Assembly: GCA_964615095.1 (NCBI GenBank)
Contig: CAZTPX010000011.1
Span: 1-64,000 of the forward strand
Direction: 5' to 3'
DNA: 64,000 nt
From: JANXQG01 sp964615095
Lineage (GTDB): Bacteria; Planctomycetota; Planctomycetia; Pirellulales; Thermoguttaceae
The notes below the pieces were generated by a model. It made no database searches and was not told where the DNA came from. It worked only from the letters and a program-made list of their open reading frames with translations. Made by a program: the position numbers and the translations under genes. This document shows, piece after piece, positions 1 through 7,140 of this stretch. Position 1 is the first letter of the stretch. Each line of letters opens with the position of its first letter.

Positions 1-74
1 ATTCGAACCCCCGGTGGAATTTCTCCCACTGCGGTTTTCAAGACCGCCGCAATAGTCCGCTCTGCCACCCATCC
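1..74 (-). tRNA. tRNA-Ser (anticodon UGA), 3' end cut by window edge
   Basis: On the minus strand the sequence opens with GGATGGGTGGCAGAGCGG, a normal acceptor/D-arm start. A 5-bp anticodon stem (GCGGT/ACCGC) encloses the loop CTTGAAA, which gives anticodon TGA. A variable arm and the T-arm motif GGTTCGAAT follow at the window edge. The long variable region fits serine. The last bases of the acceptor stem lie outside the window. Confidence 0.93.
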
Positions 75-344
75 AAACCCGTATTTTGCGGGCTTTATGC
101 GTTTCTTCCGGGTTCAAGTGTCATGTTTGTGACACCATTTTGACACCCGCATGACAACCGATTTGATGACCATACCGTACCAATCGACCCCCCGCCGGTA
201 CCAGTGGGTGCCCGTGACACCACCCAACATTCTGAGGCAAGGTGACGTCAATATCCAAATCTACCACGAACACGGCCGTCAGCAAACCCCGCCCTGAATC
301 GGAGGCCATATAGGGAGTACGAGCGATGGGGAATCGGCCATCGG

Positions 345-569
345 TTACTCGACTTGCAGTACGCCGAACTTGTTGAACTTGTGAAAACTGGGGCCGACGC
401 GCGACCAGTCCCAAGCCGCGGCCGGGCTGCCGTCGTAATCCAATCAGTAGGAATTCGCCCTCCAGCGCGTGTGGGGACGCGGCGTCACGTTGCCTAACGG
501 ATCGAGCAAAGCGTAGGGGACAAACACCTCGGCCGTCCAAGCGGAGATATCGGCGCCCGGCTTGGCGAC
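345..569 (-). pseudogene. Remnant of a CBM9-like carbohydrate-binding domain
   Basis: Directly after the amidohydrolase stop codon, and in the same frame, the minus strand encodes a stretch reading WTAEVFVPYALLDPLG, then RWRANSY, a TGA stop, LDYD, and near the end WDWSRVGPSFHKFNKFGVLQ before a TAA at 345-347. This matches the C-terminal pattern of family-9 carbohydrate-binding-like domains in planctomycete and Bacteroidetes secreted proteins (recognised from memory). The internal TGA sits where such proteins usually carry Arg (FYRIDYD), so a single CGA to TGA change would explain it. No start codon or N-terminal half is present, so this is a decayed 3' fragment. Confidence 0.6.
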
Positions 570-1700
570 TCAGCCTGAAACGGAGGTCGCCTTTCCGAAG
601 AACAATATCCGCTCGGCGTTCTTCAAATAAACCTTCTCCAAAACGTCTTTGGGCAGAAACACGCCATAGATCATCCAGAAGCCCTGCAAATGGTGACTCG
701 GGGTAGAGTCGAAATATTCGTCGTCGCTTTCCAGGAAGCGATAGTACGTGCGAAATGCCTCGCGTTGGCACGGTGTGTCGGTGCCCAGCATGATCCGGTC
801 TTGATACTTCAGAAAGAACTTGCGCGTCGTATACGGCTGCCGGCCGAGTTCGGAAATCCGGGCGGAAATATCCACGAACAAGTTCGGATAGCGATCGAGC
901 CATTTTGCCACGGTCGCCAGGTCCTCGGCGTTGTTGTCGAAGTGGGCGCCGAGGAACGTCGTCCGGGGATGTCTGGCGACCAGGCGAATGAATTGGGCCA
1001 GCAGTTCCTTTTGGGTCGGATAGTCCTTGCCGTAGAACAGCCAGTCGGGATGTTGGTTCAATTCGTGCCAGCGCTCATTGTTGCGATCCAAGGGCGTGAA
1101 GAACGCCGCCGGATCGGCGGTGTGGATCATCACGGGCCGATGATACTTGGCGCAAGTCTCGAAAATCGCATCGAGCTTAGGATCGTCGACTTTCAACAGC
1201 GTGCCGTCTTGGTGGCGAACGCCCAGCCCAAACGTCTTGTGGAATTTCAGGCCCTTGGCGCCTGCACGAAAACCGGCCTCCAATCGTTCGGCCTCGCGGC
1301 GGCCCCAATCGGCATCGTCGATGCCGGTAAAGTTGATCTGCGCGAAGGTGAGGAAGCGGCCGGGATGGGCGTTGTCCAGGGCGTCGAGGGTTTCCTGGAG
1401 CGTGTCGCCCCACATCCCGTCCAGGTTGACGACCGTGCGCACTCCCGCCGCGTCCATTTCGGCCAGGTAATGTGCCACGCGCTCGGGGGTCAGGAACTTC
1501 TTGCCCGCGCCCAGATGGTTATGCACGTCGATGGCAGGAAATGCCGACTTCTCCACGTTCGTCGTTTTCGTGACGAGCATCGACTTCGGCGACCAGTCCT
1601 TGAGCTTGAGTTCGCGGATATCGGACGGCGGCTCCGTGTTGGCGGATATGGGCGACAACAGGCACAATGTTGCCGCAACGATAAGAAGGTACTTGGACAT
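570..1700 (-). CDS. Secreted metal-dependent amidohydrolase (amidohydrolase_2 family)
   Basis: This 376-aa protein has an N-terminal signal peptide (MSKYLLIVAATLCLLSPISA) followed by a TIM-barrel amidohydrolase. Visible metal-site motifs are the HxH-type DVHNHLG, IHTADP, GAHFDNN and the C-terminal LGTDTP, which supplies the catalytic Asp. The family cleaves C-N or C-C bonds (amidases, decarboxylases); the substrate cannot be told. The start at 1700 is preferred over an upstream ATG at 1787 because it gives the signal peptide and has AAGGAG about 10 bases upstream. It ends NAERILFFGK plus six residues, and a degraded sugar-binding tail continues in frame past the stop. Confidence 0.85.
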   Translation of the reverse strand: MSKYLLIVAATLCLLSPISANTEPPSDIRELKLKDWSPKSMLVTKTTNVEKSAFPAIDVHNHLGAGKKFLTPERVAHYLAEMDAAGVRTVVNLDGMWGDTLQETLDALDNAHPGRFLTFAQINFTGIDDADWGRREAERLEAGFRAGAKGLKFHKTFGLGVRHQDGTLLKVDDPKLDAIFETCAKYHRPVMIHTADPAAFFTPLDRNNERWHELNQHPDWLFYGKDYPTQKELLAQFIRLVARHPRTTFLGAHFDNNAEDLATVAKWLDRYPNLFVDISARISELGRQPYTTRKFFLKYQDRIMLGTDTPCQREAFRTYYRFLESDDEYFDSTPSHHLQGFWMIYGVFLPKDVLEKVYLKNAERILFFGKATSVSG

Positions 1701-1783
1701 GCTAAGGAAGCTCCTTGCAGGAAGTGGGAAACAACGGCCACCCGGATACGCGCCGGGCAGCGAACGGTTATTAAAAGAATCTC

Positions 1784-1930
1784 TCATCTGATACTTCTCA
1801 TTCGGACGCCTGTAGACGCGGCCCAGTGGCGCTCTACGACATCGCCATTCACCGGAATCCAGTCCTTGCCTGACACGAAGGCCTTACCGATCTTGATTGT
1901 ATCGCCCAGTACGTTGATCCTCGTAGCCAT
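1784..1930 (-). CDS. Small hypothetical ORF (48 aa)
   Basis: An ATG at 1930 opens a 48-codon frame beginning MATRINVLGDTIKIGKAF and ending RMRSIR. It lies upstream of the amidohydrolase on the same strand. The composition (VSGKDWIPVNGDVVERHW) looks protein-like, but I recognise no family and see no convincing ribosome-binding site. It may be a small gene or a fragment of one. Confidence 0.3.
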   Translation of the reverse strand: MATRINVLGDTIKIGKAFVSGKDWIPVNGDVVERHWAASTGVRMRSIR

Positions 1931-1948
1931 GAACGAATCTCCGAGGTT

Positions 1949-2320
1949 TTGTTACCACTACAGCGCGAAACCTGTTATTCGCGCCACTTGAGTATACCCT
2001 TGCACCTATTCGAGGAAAAGCAGATGGCCGCAAAGCTGCTTGAGGCCGCGGCGGGACTGTGGTTCGTGGTTCGCGCGGCAGCGGTGTTCATTTGGACGAC
2101 CATCCCTTACCGCGCGGAGTGGCGCTACGGGCTGGCCGCCCACAAGGGCATTGCCCTAGACGCAGGACATTTCTGCCAGAACCTGTATCTGGCCTGCGAG
2201 GCGATTGGGGCGGGGACCTGCGCCGTAGCAGCCTACCCACAGGAGATCATGGACTGCCTTGTGCGGGTGGACGGCCAAGAGGAGTTCGTCATCTACTTGG
2301 CCCCGGTGGGCAAGTTTTAG
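1949..2320 (+). pseudogene. C-terminal fragment of a SagB-type nitroreductase-fold dehydrogenase
   Basis: From about residue 40 the frame reads FIWTTIPYRAEWRYG, then ALDAGHFCQNLYLACEAIG, then EEFVIYLAPVGKF. This is the C-terminal half of SagB-type (ThcOx) flavin dehydrogenases, which belong to the nitroreductase superfamily and oxidise azoline heterocycles or related substrates. Only about 95 of the usual 200-250 residues are present. The upstream 40 codons show no family similarity, so the FMN-binding N-terminal half is missing. No cyclodehydratase or precursor peptide gene is nearby. Confidence 0.65.
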
Positions 2321-2356
2321 GCCCGGACGATAAACAACTTACGTGTTTCTGCGACG

Positions 2357-2432
2357 GTGGCATGCCTTAAGCCTTCTAGGCTAGGCATGTCGGCGGCAAA
2401 CATGCTAGCCTCGAAGGCTTAAGGCATGCCAC
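2357..2432. repeat. Long imperfect palindrome (32-bp arms)
   Basis: Left arm 2357-2389 begins GTGGCATGCCTTAAGCC. Right arm 2401-2432 is its reverse complement with one mismatch and one bulge, and the loop is 11 bases. It lies between the SagB fragment (+) and the 3' end of the acid phosphatase (-), where it could form a strong hairpin. No T-run follows, so it is not a canonical terminator. Confidence 0.85.
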
Positions 2433-2462
2433 GCAAATCCAGAAGGTATTCGTCCGTCGTCC

Positions 2463-3362
2463 TTACGGTAACTGTTTCCCTGCGGGCAATTTCATTCCCG
2501 ACGGACGCAGTCTCGTCATGGGTTCGTTGCGAATCAGCTTCTCCCATTCGCCATAACCGGGGTTGGGCAATACGAACCAGTCGATCCCCCAGTGGCAAGC
2601 AGCGTCGTCAACCGACCTGAACCTGGAGTCAATGGCTTTCTTGCAGGCGTCGAGACCGTCGTTGGCAGTCAATTTCCCGGCAATAAAGGTCTCAGAGAAA
2701 TCCCGCAGATTGTCGCCAAAGGTAAGGAGAACATTGTATCGGGCTGCCGCCATTTCCCGACGGCTGGTCTTGTCCGATGACGCGCCTTTCTTCTTGAGCA
2801 GAAGTCGTTGTTCTATGCCCTCGGTGTTAATCCCCAACCGCTGCAGGGCGTTCGCCGTCGATCCGCAGTTCTCTTCGAGCCGGTTTGAAATGAAAATCAC
2901 CGTCACGCCACGCTCTTCGGCTTTCTTGATGAACTGCTGGGCACCGGGGACCAATCGCACGGCGCCGGGGTAATCTCGTTCGTACATCTCCCAGAGGTCG
3001 TCCGAATACTCCGCGTCGTTCTCGAATAAGAAGGACTCGAACGCCGAATTGTCCAAGACGGTCTCATCCAAATCCATGATCACAGCCGGCTTGAGCGGTT
3101 TAGGGTTTGCTGCTGCCAAAAGCGCCTCAAGGCGTATTTCGGCCGTCTTGTAGACTTGAAGGCAGCAGGCGCGATACTCGGCTGCCGTTTGGATGTAGAG
3201 ATTCGCCCCCAGCCGCGCCTGCATGGAAAAAAGGTCCGCCGGCTTGGTTCCGGCCGGTTGACGCGACGACGCGAGCCGAGGTCCCGTCGATCCAAGCAAC
3301 AGCCCCGCGACAAGGCAGGCAAAACACGGGAGCATTGCACGGAAAGAACGGTCAGCTTGCAC
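2463..3362 (-). CDS. HAD-superfamily acid phosphatase, class IIIB / e(P4) type, secreted
   Basis: The 299-aa product has the HAD motif I DLDETVLDNSAF, motif II ISNR, and the C-terminal motif FGDNLRDF. This is the pattern of class-B/e(P4)-like acid phosphatases, which remove phosphate from nucleotides and other phosphomonoesters outside the cytoplasm using Mg2+. The start is placed at a GTG (3362), six bases after AGGGGA. This yields an arginine-containing n-region and the hydrophobic stretch FACLVAGLLLGS. The open frame continues upstream but without signal-like features. The 5' region abuts the divergent calpain-like gene, so the two may share a promoter region. Confidence 0.85.
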   Translation of the reverse strand: MQADRSFRAMLPCFACLVAGLLLGSTGPRLASSRQPAGTKPADLFSMQARLGANLYIQTAAEYRACCLQVYKTAEIRLEALLAAANPKPLKPAVIMDLDETVLDNSAFESFLFENDAEYSDDLWEMYERDYPGAVRLVPGAQQFIKKAEERGVTVIFISNRLEENCGSTANALQRLGINTEGIEQRLLLKKKGASSDKTSRREMAAARYNVLLTFGDNLRDFSETFIAGKLTANDGLDACKKAIDSRFRSVDDAACHWGIDWFVLPNPGYGEWEKLIRNEPMTRLRPSGMKLPAGKQLP

Positions 3363-3566
3363 TGCGATTCCCCTTTTGGTTTGCTTTAAGGCTTCGTGAC
3401 AAGATCGAATCTTAGGAGCTATCGCTTTGGCTGTCAAGCGGCCTCCACTGGCCTGTTCCTTGCCTTCGGCTTCAGACATATTTGTGTCAGGAAATACTTG
3501 CCAAATCTCTACTTGCTGCGTAGAATCCGTTGCGGTCGAGAGAATTCTGGAAGAAATGCGATAACT

Positions 3567-4688
3567 ATGGCTATACACCACATCACACCGATCCTGATCC
3601 TGGCACTTTCTTGGGCAACTAGCGTGCAGGGCGTCGTGGCCTCCAAGCCCGTCAAGACCCAGCAGGAACAAGAGGCTTGGTTAGTCCAGTTAGCCGACAA
3701 GCGTTTTACGCAATGGGACCACAATCACAACGGCATTCTCGAACTCGAGGAGGTCGATCGAGAGGTCGAAAACCACTCCGTGCGCGGACGCGAGGCGGCC
3801 GTCATGGTTTGCCTTCGCCGGCATCTGGCGTCGAAAGACAACCAGCCCCGCTTGTCGCGAGAGGAGCTGCTGGCTCTGTTCCGAGATCGTGCTTTTGAAA
3901 AATCGGTCGAGGCGGCCGCCAAGAAGTTGGAAACGATTGACCGCGCCCTTTTCCTGCCGACCGATCCCGACCTTGCCACCTTCCACCAAGGCCGTCTGGG
4001 CGATTGCTATCTGCTAAGCGTGATTGCCGCCGAGGCGCATCGCAGTCCCGCCGCGTTGCGCGGCATGATCCGCCCGGTGGTGACCGGCGGCTTCGAGGTT
4101 GTCTTCGGCAACGGCCAGAAGATCAAGGTGGAATTCATCACCGATAGCGAATTGTTGCTCGGCGCCAGGATGGACAGCAATCACGGCAGTTGGCTGGCCG
4201 TGCTGGAAAAGGCCTACGGCATCATCCGCCAGCACACACGAGCCAAGAAAGAGAACAAACCGCTCAACTCCCGCGAGGTCGTACCGGTCGAAACGTTGTC
4301 CGGCGGCGACACCAGGCCAATCATTTCACTGCTGACCGGACATCAGGCTGCCTCGCAGCCGCTGAACAAGTCCGGCAAGCGCGAGCAGTTGCATACTCTG
4401 CTTGTCGACTTGACCAAGAAGCGGCGATTGATCTGCCTATCCGTGCATAACGACAATCATCCGCCCGGCATCGTGAATAAACATGCCTACGCCCTGATGG
4501 CCTACGACGGCCAACTGCGGAAGGCGACCGTATTCAATCCTTGGGGCAACACCTTCACGCCCAAGGGTATGCCCGGCCTGACCAACGGTTACACCACGCA
4601 ACACGGCTTGTTTAGCGTTCCGCTCGATGAAGTCCAACAGGTCTTCACCGCGCTCTCTTACGAGACCGACAAAGCTTTGCCCAAGTAA
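3567..4688 (+). CDS. Secreted calpain-like cysteine protease with N-terminal EF-hand
   Basis: This 373-aa protein starts with a signal peptide (residues 1-25). An EF-hand-like loop DHNHNGILELEE follows at about 51-62. The calpain (peptidase C2) core has FHQGRLGDCYLLS with Cys147, NKHAYALMAYDG with His306, and VFNPWGN with Asn324. All three catalytic residues are in the order seen in calpains. The start at 3567 was chosen because it gives the signal peptide. The gene is followed after 15 bp by a HEAT-repeat membrane protein gene, and a second protease of equal length lies at 5806. Substrate unknown; calcium control is plausible from the EF-hand. Confidence 0.85.
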   Translation: MAIHHITPILILALSWATSVQGVVASKPVKTQQEQEAWLVQLADKRFTQWDHNHNGILELEEVDREVENHSVRGREAAVMVCLRRHLASKDNQPRLSREELLALFRDRAFEKSVEAAAKKLETIDRALFLPTDPDLATFHQGRLGDCYLLSVIAAEAHRSPAALRGMIRPVVTGGFEVVFGNGQKIKVEFITDSELLLGARMDSNHGSWLAVLEKAYGIIRQHTRAKKENKPLNSREVVPVETLSGGDTRPIISLLTGHQAASQPLNKSGKREQLHTLLVDLTKKRRLICLSVHNDNHPPGIVNKHAYALMAYDGQLRKATVFNPWGNTFTPKGMPGLTNGYTTQHGLFSVPLDEVQQVFTALSYETDKALPK

Positions 4689-4703
4689 CCCGGAAATTCC
4701 AAG

Positions 4704-5675
4704 TTGAAGTTTCGCTCGATCCGACTGCTGGCATTCGTGTTTTCCCGAAATGGGCTGTGGTGCGCAGCCGTCCTGATGCATCTGGCGACCTGGGGTATGG
4801 TCTTGGAATGCCTGGAGCATACGGACATTGGGATGGGCATTACCGCGCCGCCAGTACTGATTGCCACTGTGGGTGTGGCGTTGCTGGGACTGCTGGCCAC
4901 CGTGGCGTGGATCGTCCTGCTCCTGCGCGCCTGGCTTGGCCGGCGGGAAACGATCCGCAAGCTGCGTGCCCTCGTCCAGGCTGTGGTGGTAGGGGGCCTG
5001 GCATGGGTGTCGGGCTGGATCATGTTCCTCGGGAGCGTGCAACTTGTGGGACAAGGTCCCAAGGTCGAGAAAATGCTCCAGCAAGAACGGGTAGAAGAGC
5101 TTGCAACGATCCGCCGGAACCGGGTAGCAGAACTTGCCAGGCAAGGGCCGGGCGCTATTACGGCCCTGGTGGAGGTCCTCAACGACGAGGATCAGGAGGT
5201 CCGCCTGGCGGCCGCGCGGGCACTAGGCGAAATGGGGCCGCAGGCGCTGGCGGCCTTGTCGGTCCTGGAGAAACGACTCAAGCTAAATGCCGCGACGGTG
5301 TCGCTGGAAGCCTCTATCTGCTTGCTGGCGATGCAGAAGATTGCACCGCAGTCGGCGCTCGACTACTTGACCGCAGCGCTGCACGAGACCGATCCCCGGA
5401 TTCGCATTCAGGCAGTCCGCGGCTTCTGTCTGCTGAAGCGCGAGGCCAAGACCGTCGTGCCCAAGACCGTCGTGCCGATTCTGATCGCCGCCCTCGGCGA
5501 GCCGGACGCAGAGGTTCGGCGGGCTGCCGCGCAACAGTTGGGCGAGATCGGGCCGGCCGCCAAGGAGGCAATTCCCGCCTTGTTGAAAGCAGCCGAGGAT
5601 CCCGATCGGTCGATCCAAATGGAATCATATACAGCGCTGAGGCAGATCCAAACCGAGCCGGGCAACCCGAAATAG
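4704..5675 (+). CDS. Membrane-anchored HEAT-repeat protein
   Basis: The 323-aa product has three hydrophobic segments in residues 10-115 and then helical HEAT repeats (about residues 130-315), with typical units such as EVRLAAARALGEMG and EVRRAAAQQLGEIG. HEAT solenoids bind other proteins, so this may hold a partner near the membrane. It starts with TTG at 4704, 15 bp after the calpain-like gene, and is probably co-transcribed with it. A 15-bp tandem duplication at about 5448-5477 produces the repeated residues KTVVPKTVVP. A decayed copy of its 3' end lies after the second protease gene. Confidence 0.8.
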   Translation: MKFRSIRLLAFVFSRNGLWCAAVLMHLATWGMVLECLEHTDIGMGITAPPVLIATVGVALLGLLATVAWIVLLLRAWLGRRETIRKLRALVQAVVVGGLAWVSGWIMFLGSVQLVGQGPKVEKMLQQERVEELATIRRNRVAELARQGPGAITALVEVLNDEDQEVRLAAARALGEMGPQALAALSVLEKRLKLNAATVSLEASICLLAMQKIAPQSALDYLTAALHETDPRIRIQAVRGFCLLKREAKTVVPKTVVPILIAALGEPDAEVRRAAAQQLGEIGPAAKEAIPALLKAAEDPDRSIQMESYTALRQIQTEPGNPK

Positions 5676-5805
5676 GTTGATACCGTGTCGAACATCTCTA
5701 TCTCTCCGCCTTGTCCCGCTGTACCGACCGGCGAATAATAGCATGTAATCTTCAACGGCGTTTCTTGAGAATGCACGTCATGAAACCGGAGAAAGCGGAG
5801 GATAA

Positions 5806-6927
5806 ATGAAACCCTTGCGATGCCTGATCTTGATTGTTGTGGCGGCGCGTTGTGCGGGCCCGGCAGTCGGGGCCGATGCGGAAAAGCTCAAAGACAAGAG
5901 CTTTGTCGCCGTGGTCCAAGAGCGCTTTGATAAATGGAGTCGGGAAAAAACGCTCACCGCCGCCGCGGTCGTCAAGCTCATCGCGAAAGCGTCCGCACAT
6001 GGCGACGAGGCAGCCGCGCTGGTCGCCATCCATCGACACCAACATGCCCACGCGGATTGTGCGGTCACAAAGGAGTTTCTGTTGCGGCCGGCGAAGTCTG
6101 GTGCGGATGCGGCCCATCTGGAAGGTGACTTCCAAGCTGCGCGTAAACGGATCGCCAGCGCCACGCGGGAATTGTTCGTCGGCCACGCGCCAACCTTGAA
6201 AGCCATCCACCAAGGTGATCGCAGCGACTGTTTCTTTCTGGCCAGCGTCGGCGCAGCGATCCACAGCAACCCGCAACGCATCCGCCGGCTCTTCCAGATC
6301 CATGACGACGGTTCTTTCGACGTGGTCTTTTCGGAGCAGCACAAAGAACATGTTGCCCGGCTGACCGACGCGCAAATCGGCCTCGTCGCCGATGAGGACG
6401 ACCGTGCCGAAGGGATCTGGTTGACCGCGCTGGAACTGGCGATGGGCCGCCGCATCAACCAGGCCCTGCATACGGCCATCAAGCATGGGAAGGGAAAAGA
6501 AATGCTGTCATTGGACCGCATAGGCGGGGGTGGCGACCCATCCAAAATCATGGCGCAACTCACCGGTCATCACATCGTCGGCTTGGAAGTCGAGCCGGCC
6601 GCCACGGCCAAAATCCGCGAGGCCGCCAAGACGGCCCACACGTACCTTGCCTGCCTCACCATTGGCAAGTTCAAGGCTGCGCCGCCGCCGGGCATGATCG
6701 CCGGCCATTGCTATGCCATCATCGGCTATGACGCCCAAAAGGACGCATTTCAGATCTGGAATCCGCACGGCAACAACCACAAGCCCAAGGGACCGCCGGG
6801 GCTTGCCAACGGCTATCCCACCGACGACGGCCATTTTTCCATGCCCCTGCGCGATCTGCTCGCCAGCGTGAAAGGCACGGTTTGCCATGAAACGAACCAG
6901 CCAATGAGCAAAGATGATCGACCGTAA
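5806..6927 (+). CDS. Secreted calpain-like cysteine protease, second copy
   Basis: The 373-aa product has a signal peptide (1-23) and the calpain triad: IHQGDRSDCFFLAS with Cys142, AGHCYAIIGYDA with His301 and IWNPHGN with Asn319. It aligns end to end with the 3567-4688 protein (LTGH, PKGPPGLANGY and similar shared blocks) but is well diverged. The EF-hand loop is lost: the equivalent region reads DKWSREKTL. Together with the HEAT remnant at 7017 it is the second half of a duplicated two-gene unit. Confidence 0.82.
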   Translation: MKPLRCLILIVVAARCAGPAVGADAEKLKDKSFVAVVQERFDKWSREKTLTAAAVVKLIAKASAHGDEAAALVAIHRHQHAHADCAVTKEFLLRPAKSGADAAHLEGDFQAARKRIASATRELFVGHAPTLKAIHQGDRSDCFFLASVGAAIHSNPQRIRRLFQIHDDGSFDVVFSEQHKEHVARLTDAQIGLVADEDDRAEGIWLTALELAMGRRINQALHTAIKHGKGKEMLSLDRIGGGGDPSKIMAQLTGHHIVGLEVEPAATAKIREAAKTAHTYLACLTIGKFKAAPPPGMIAGHCYAIIGYDAQKDAFQIWNPHGNNHKPKGPPGLANGYPTDDGHFSMPLRDLLASVKGTVCHETNQPMSKDDRP

Positions 6928-7016
6928 ACGGCTTGGAGCCTCGCTCCAAGCTCTCTGGCTGCCGCCTGCCTGGTAGCCGAAGCGCAGATACCAGGTATCA
7001 TACTATGGTCCTTTTT

Positions 7017-7100
7017 GCCGCGGATCCGGATCGGTCGATCCAAAGGGAATCACAAGTAGCGCTGACGCGGATCCAAGCTTAGCCGGGCAACCTGAAATAG
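7017..7100 (+). pseudogene. 3' remnant of a second HEAT-repeat gene
   Basis: Translation gives AADPDRSIQRESQVALTRIQA, a TAG stop, then PGNLK and a second TAG. This matches the C-terminus of the 4704-5675 gene (DPDRSIQMES, ALRQIQTEPGNPK) codon by codon, and similarity continues about 15 bp past the stop. It lies downstream of the second calpain-like gene exactly where a duplicated HEAT gene would be. The rest of the gene has been deleted. Confidence 0.8.
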
Positions 7101-7140
7101 CTCGGACCGTGCCGGCGAAAATCCCAAACCGTTCCTACTG

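Noticed and set aside
121..903. 260-aa minus-strand frame overlapping the amidohydrolase 3' end
   Set aside because: Out of frame with the amidohydrolase and with the CBM9-like remnant, Arg-rich low-quality composition, no family.
690..1991. Plus-strand 433-aa frame over the amidohydrolase
   Set aside because: Antisense shadow in GC-rich DNA; the minus-strand frame has the metal-binding motifs and a signal peptide.
2357..2432. Intrinsic terminator for the acid phosphatase
   Set aside because: The palindrome is long and symmetric but has no T-run on either side.
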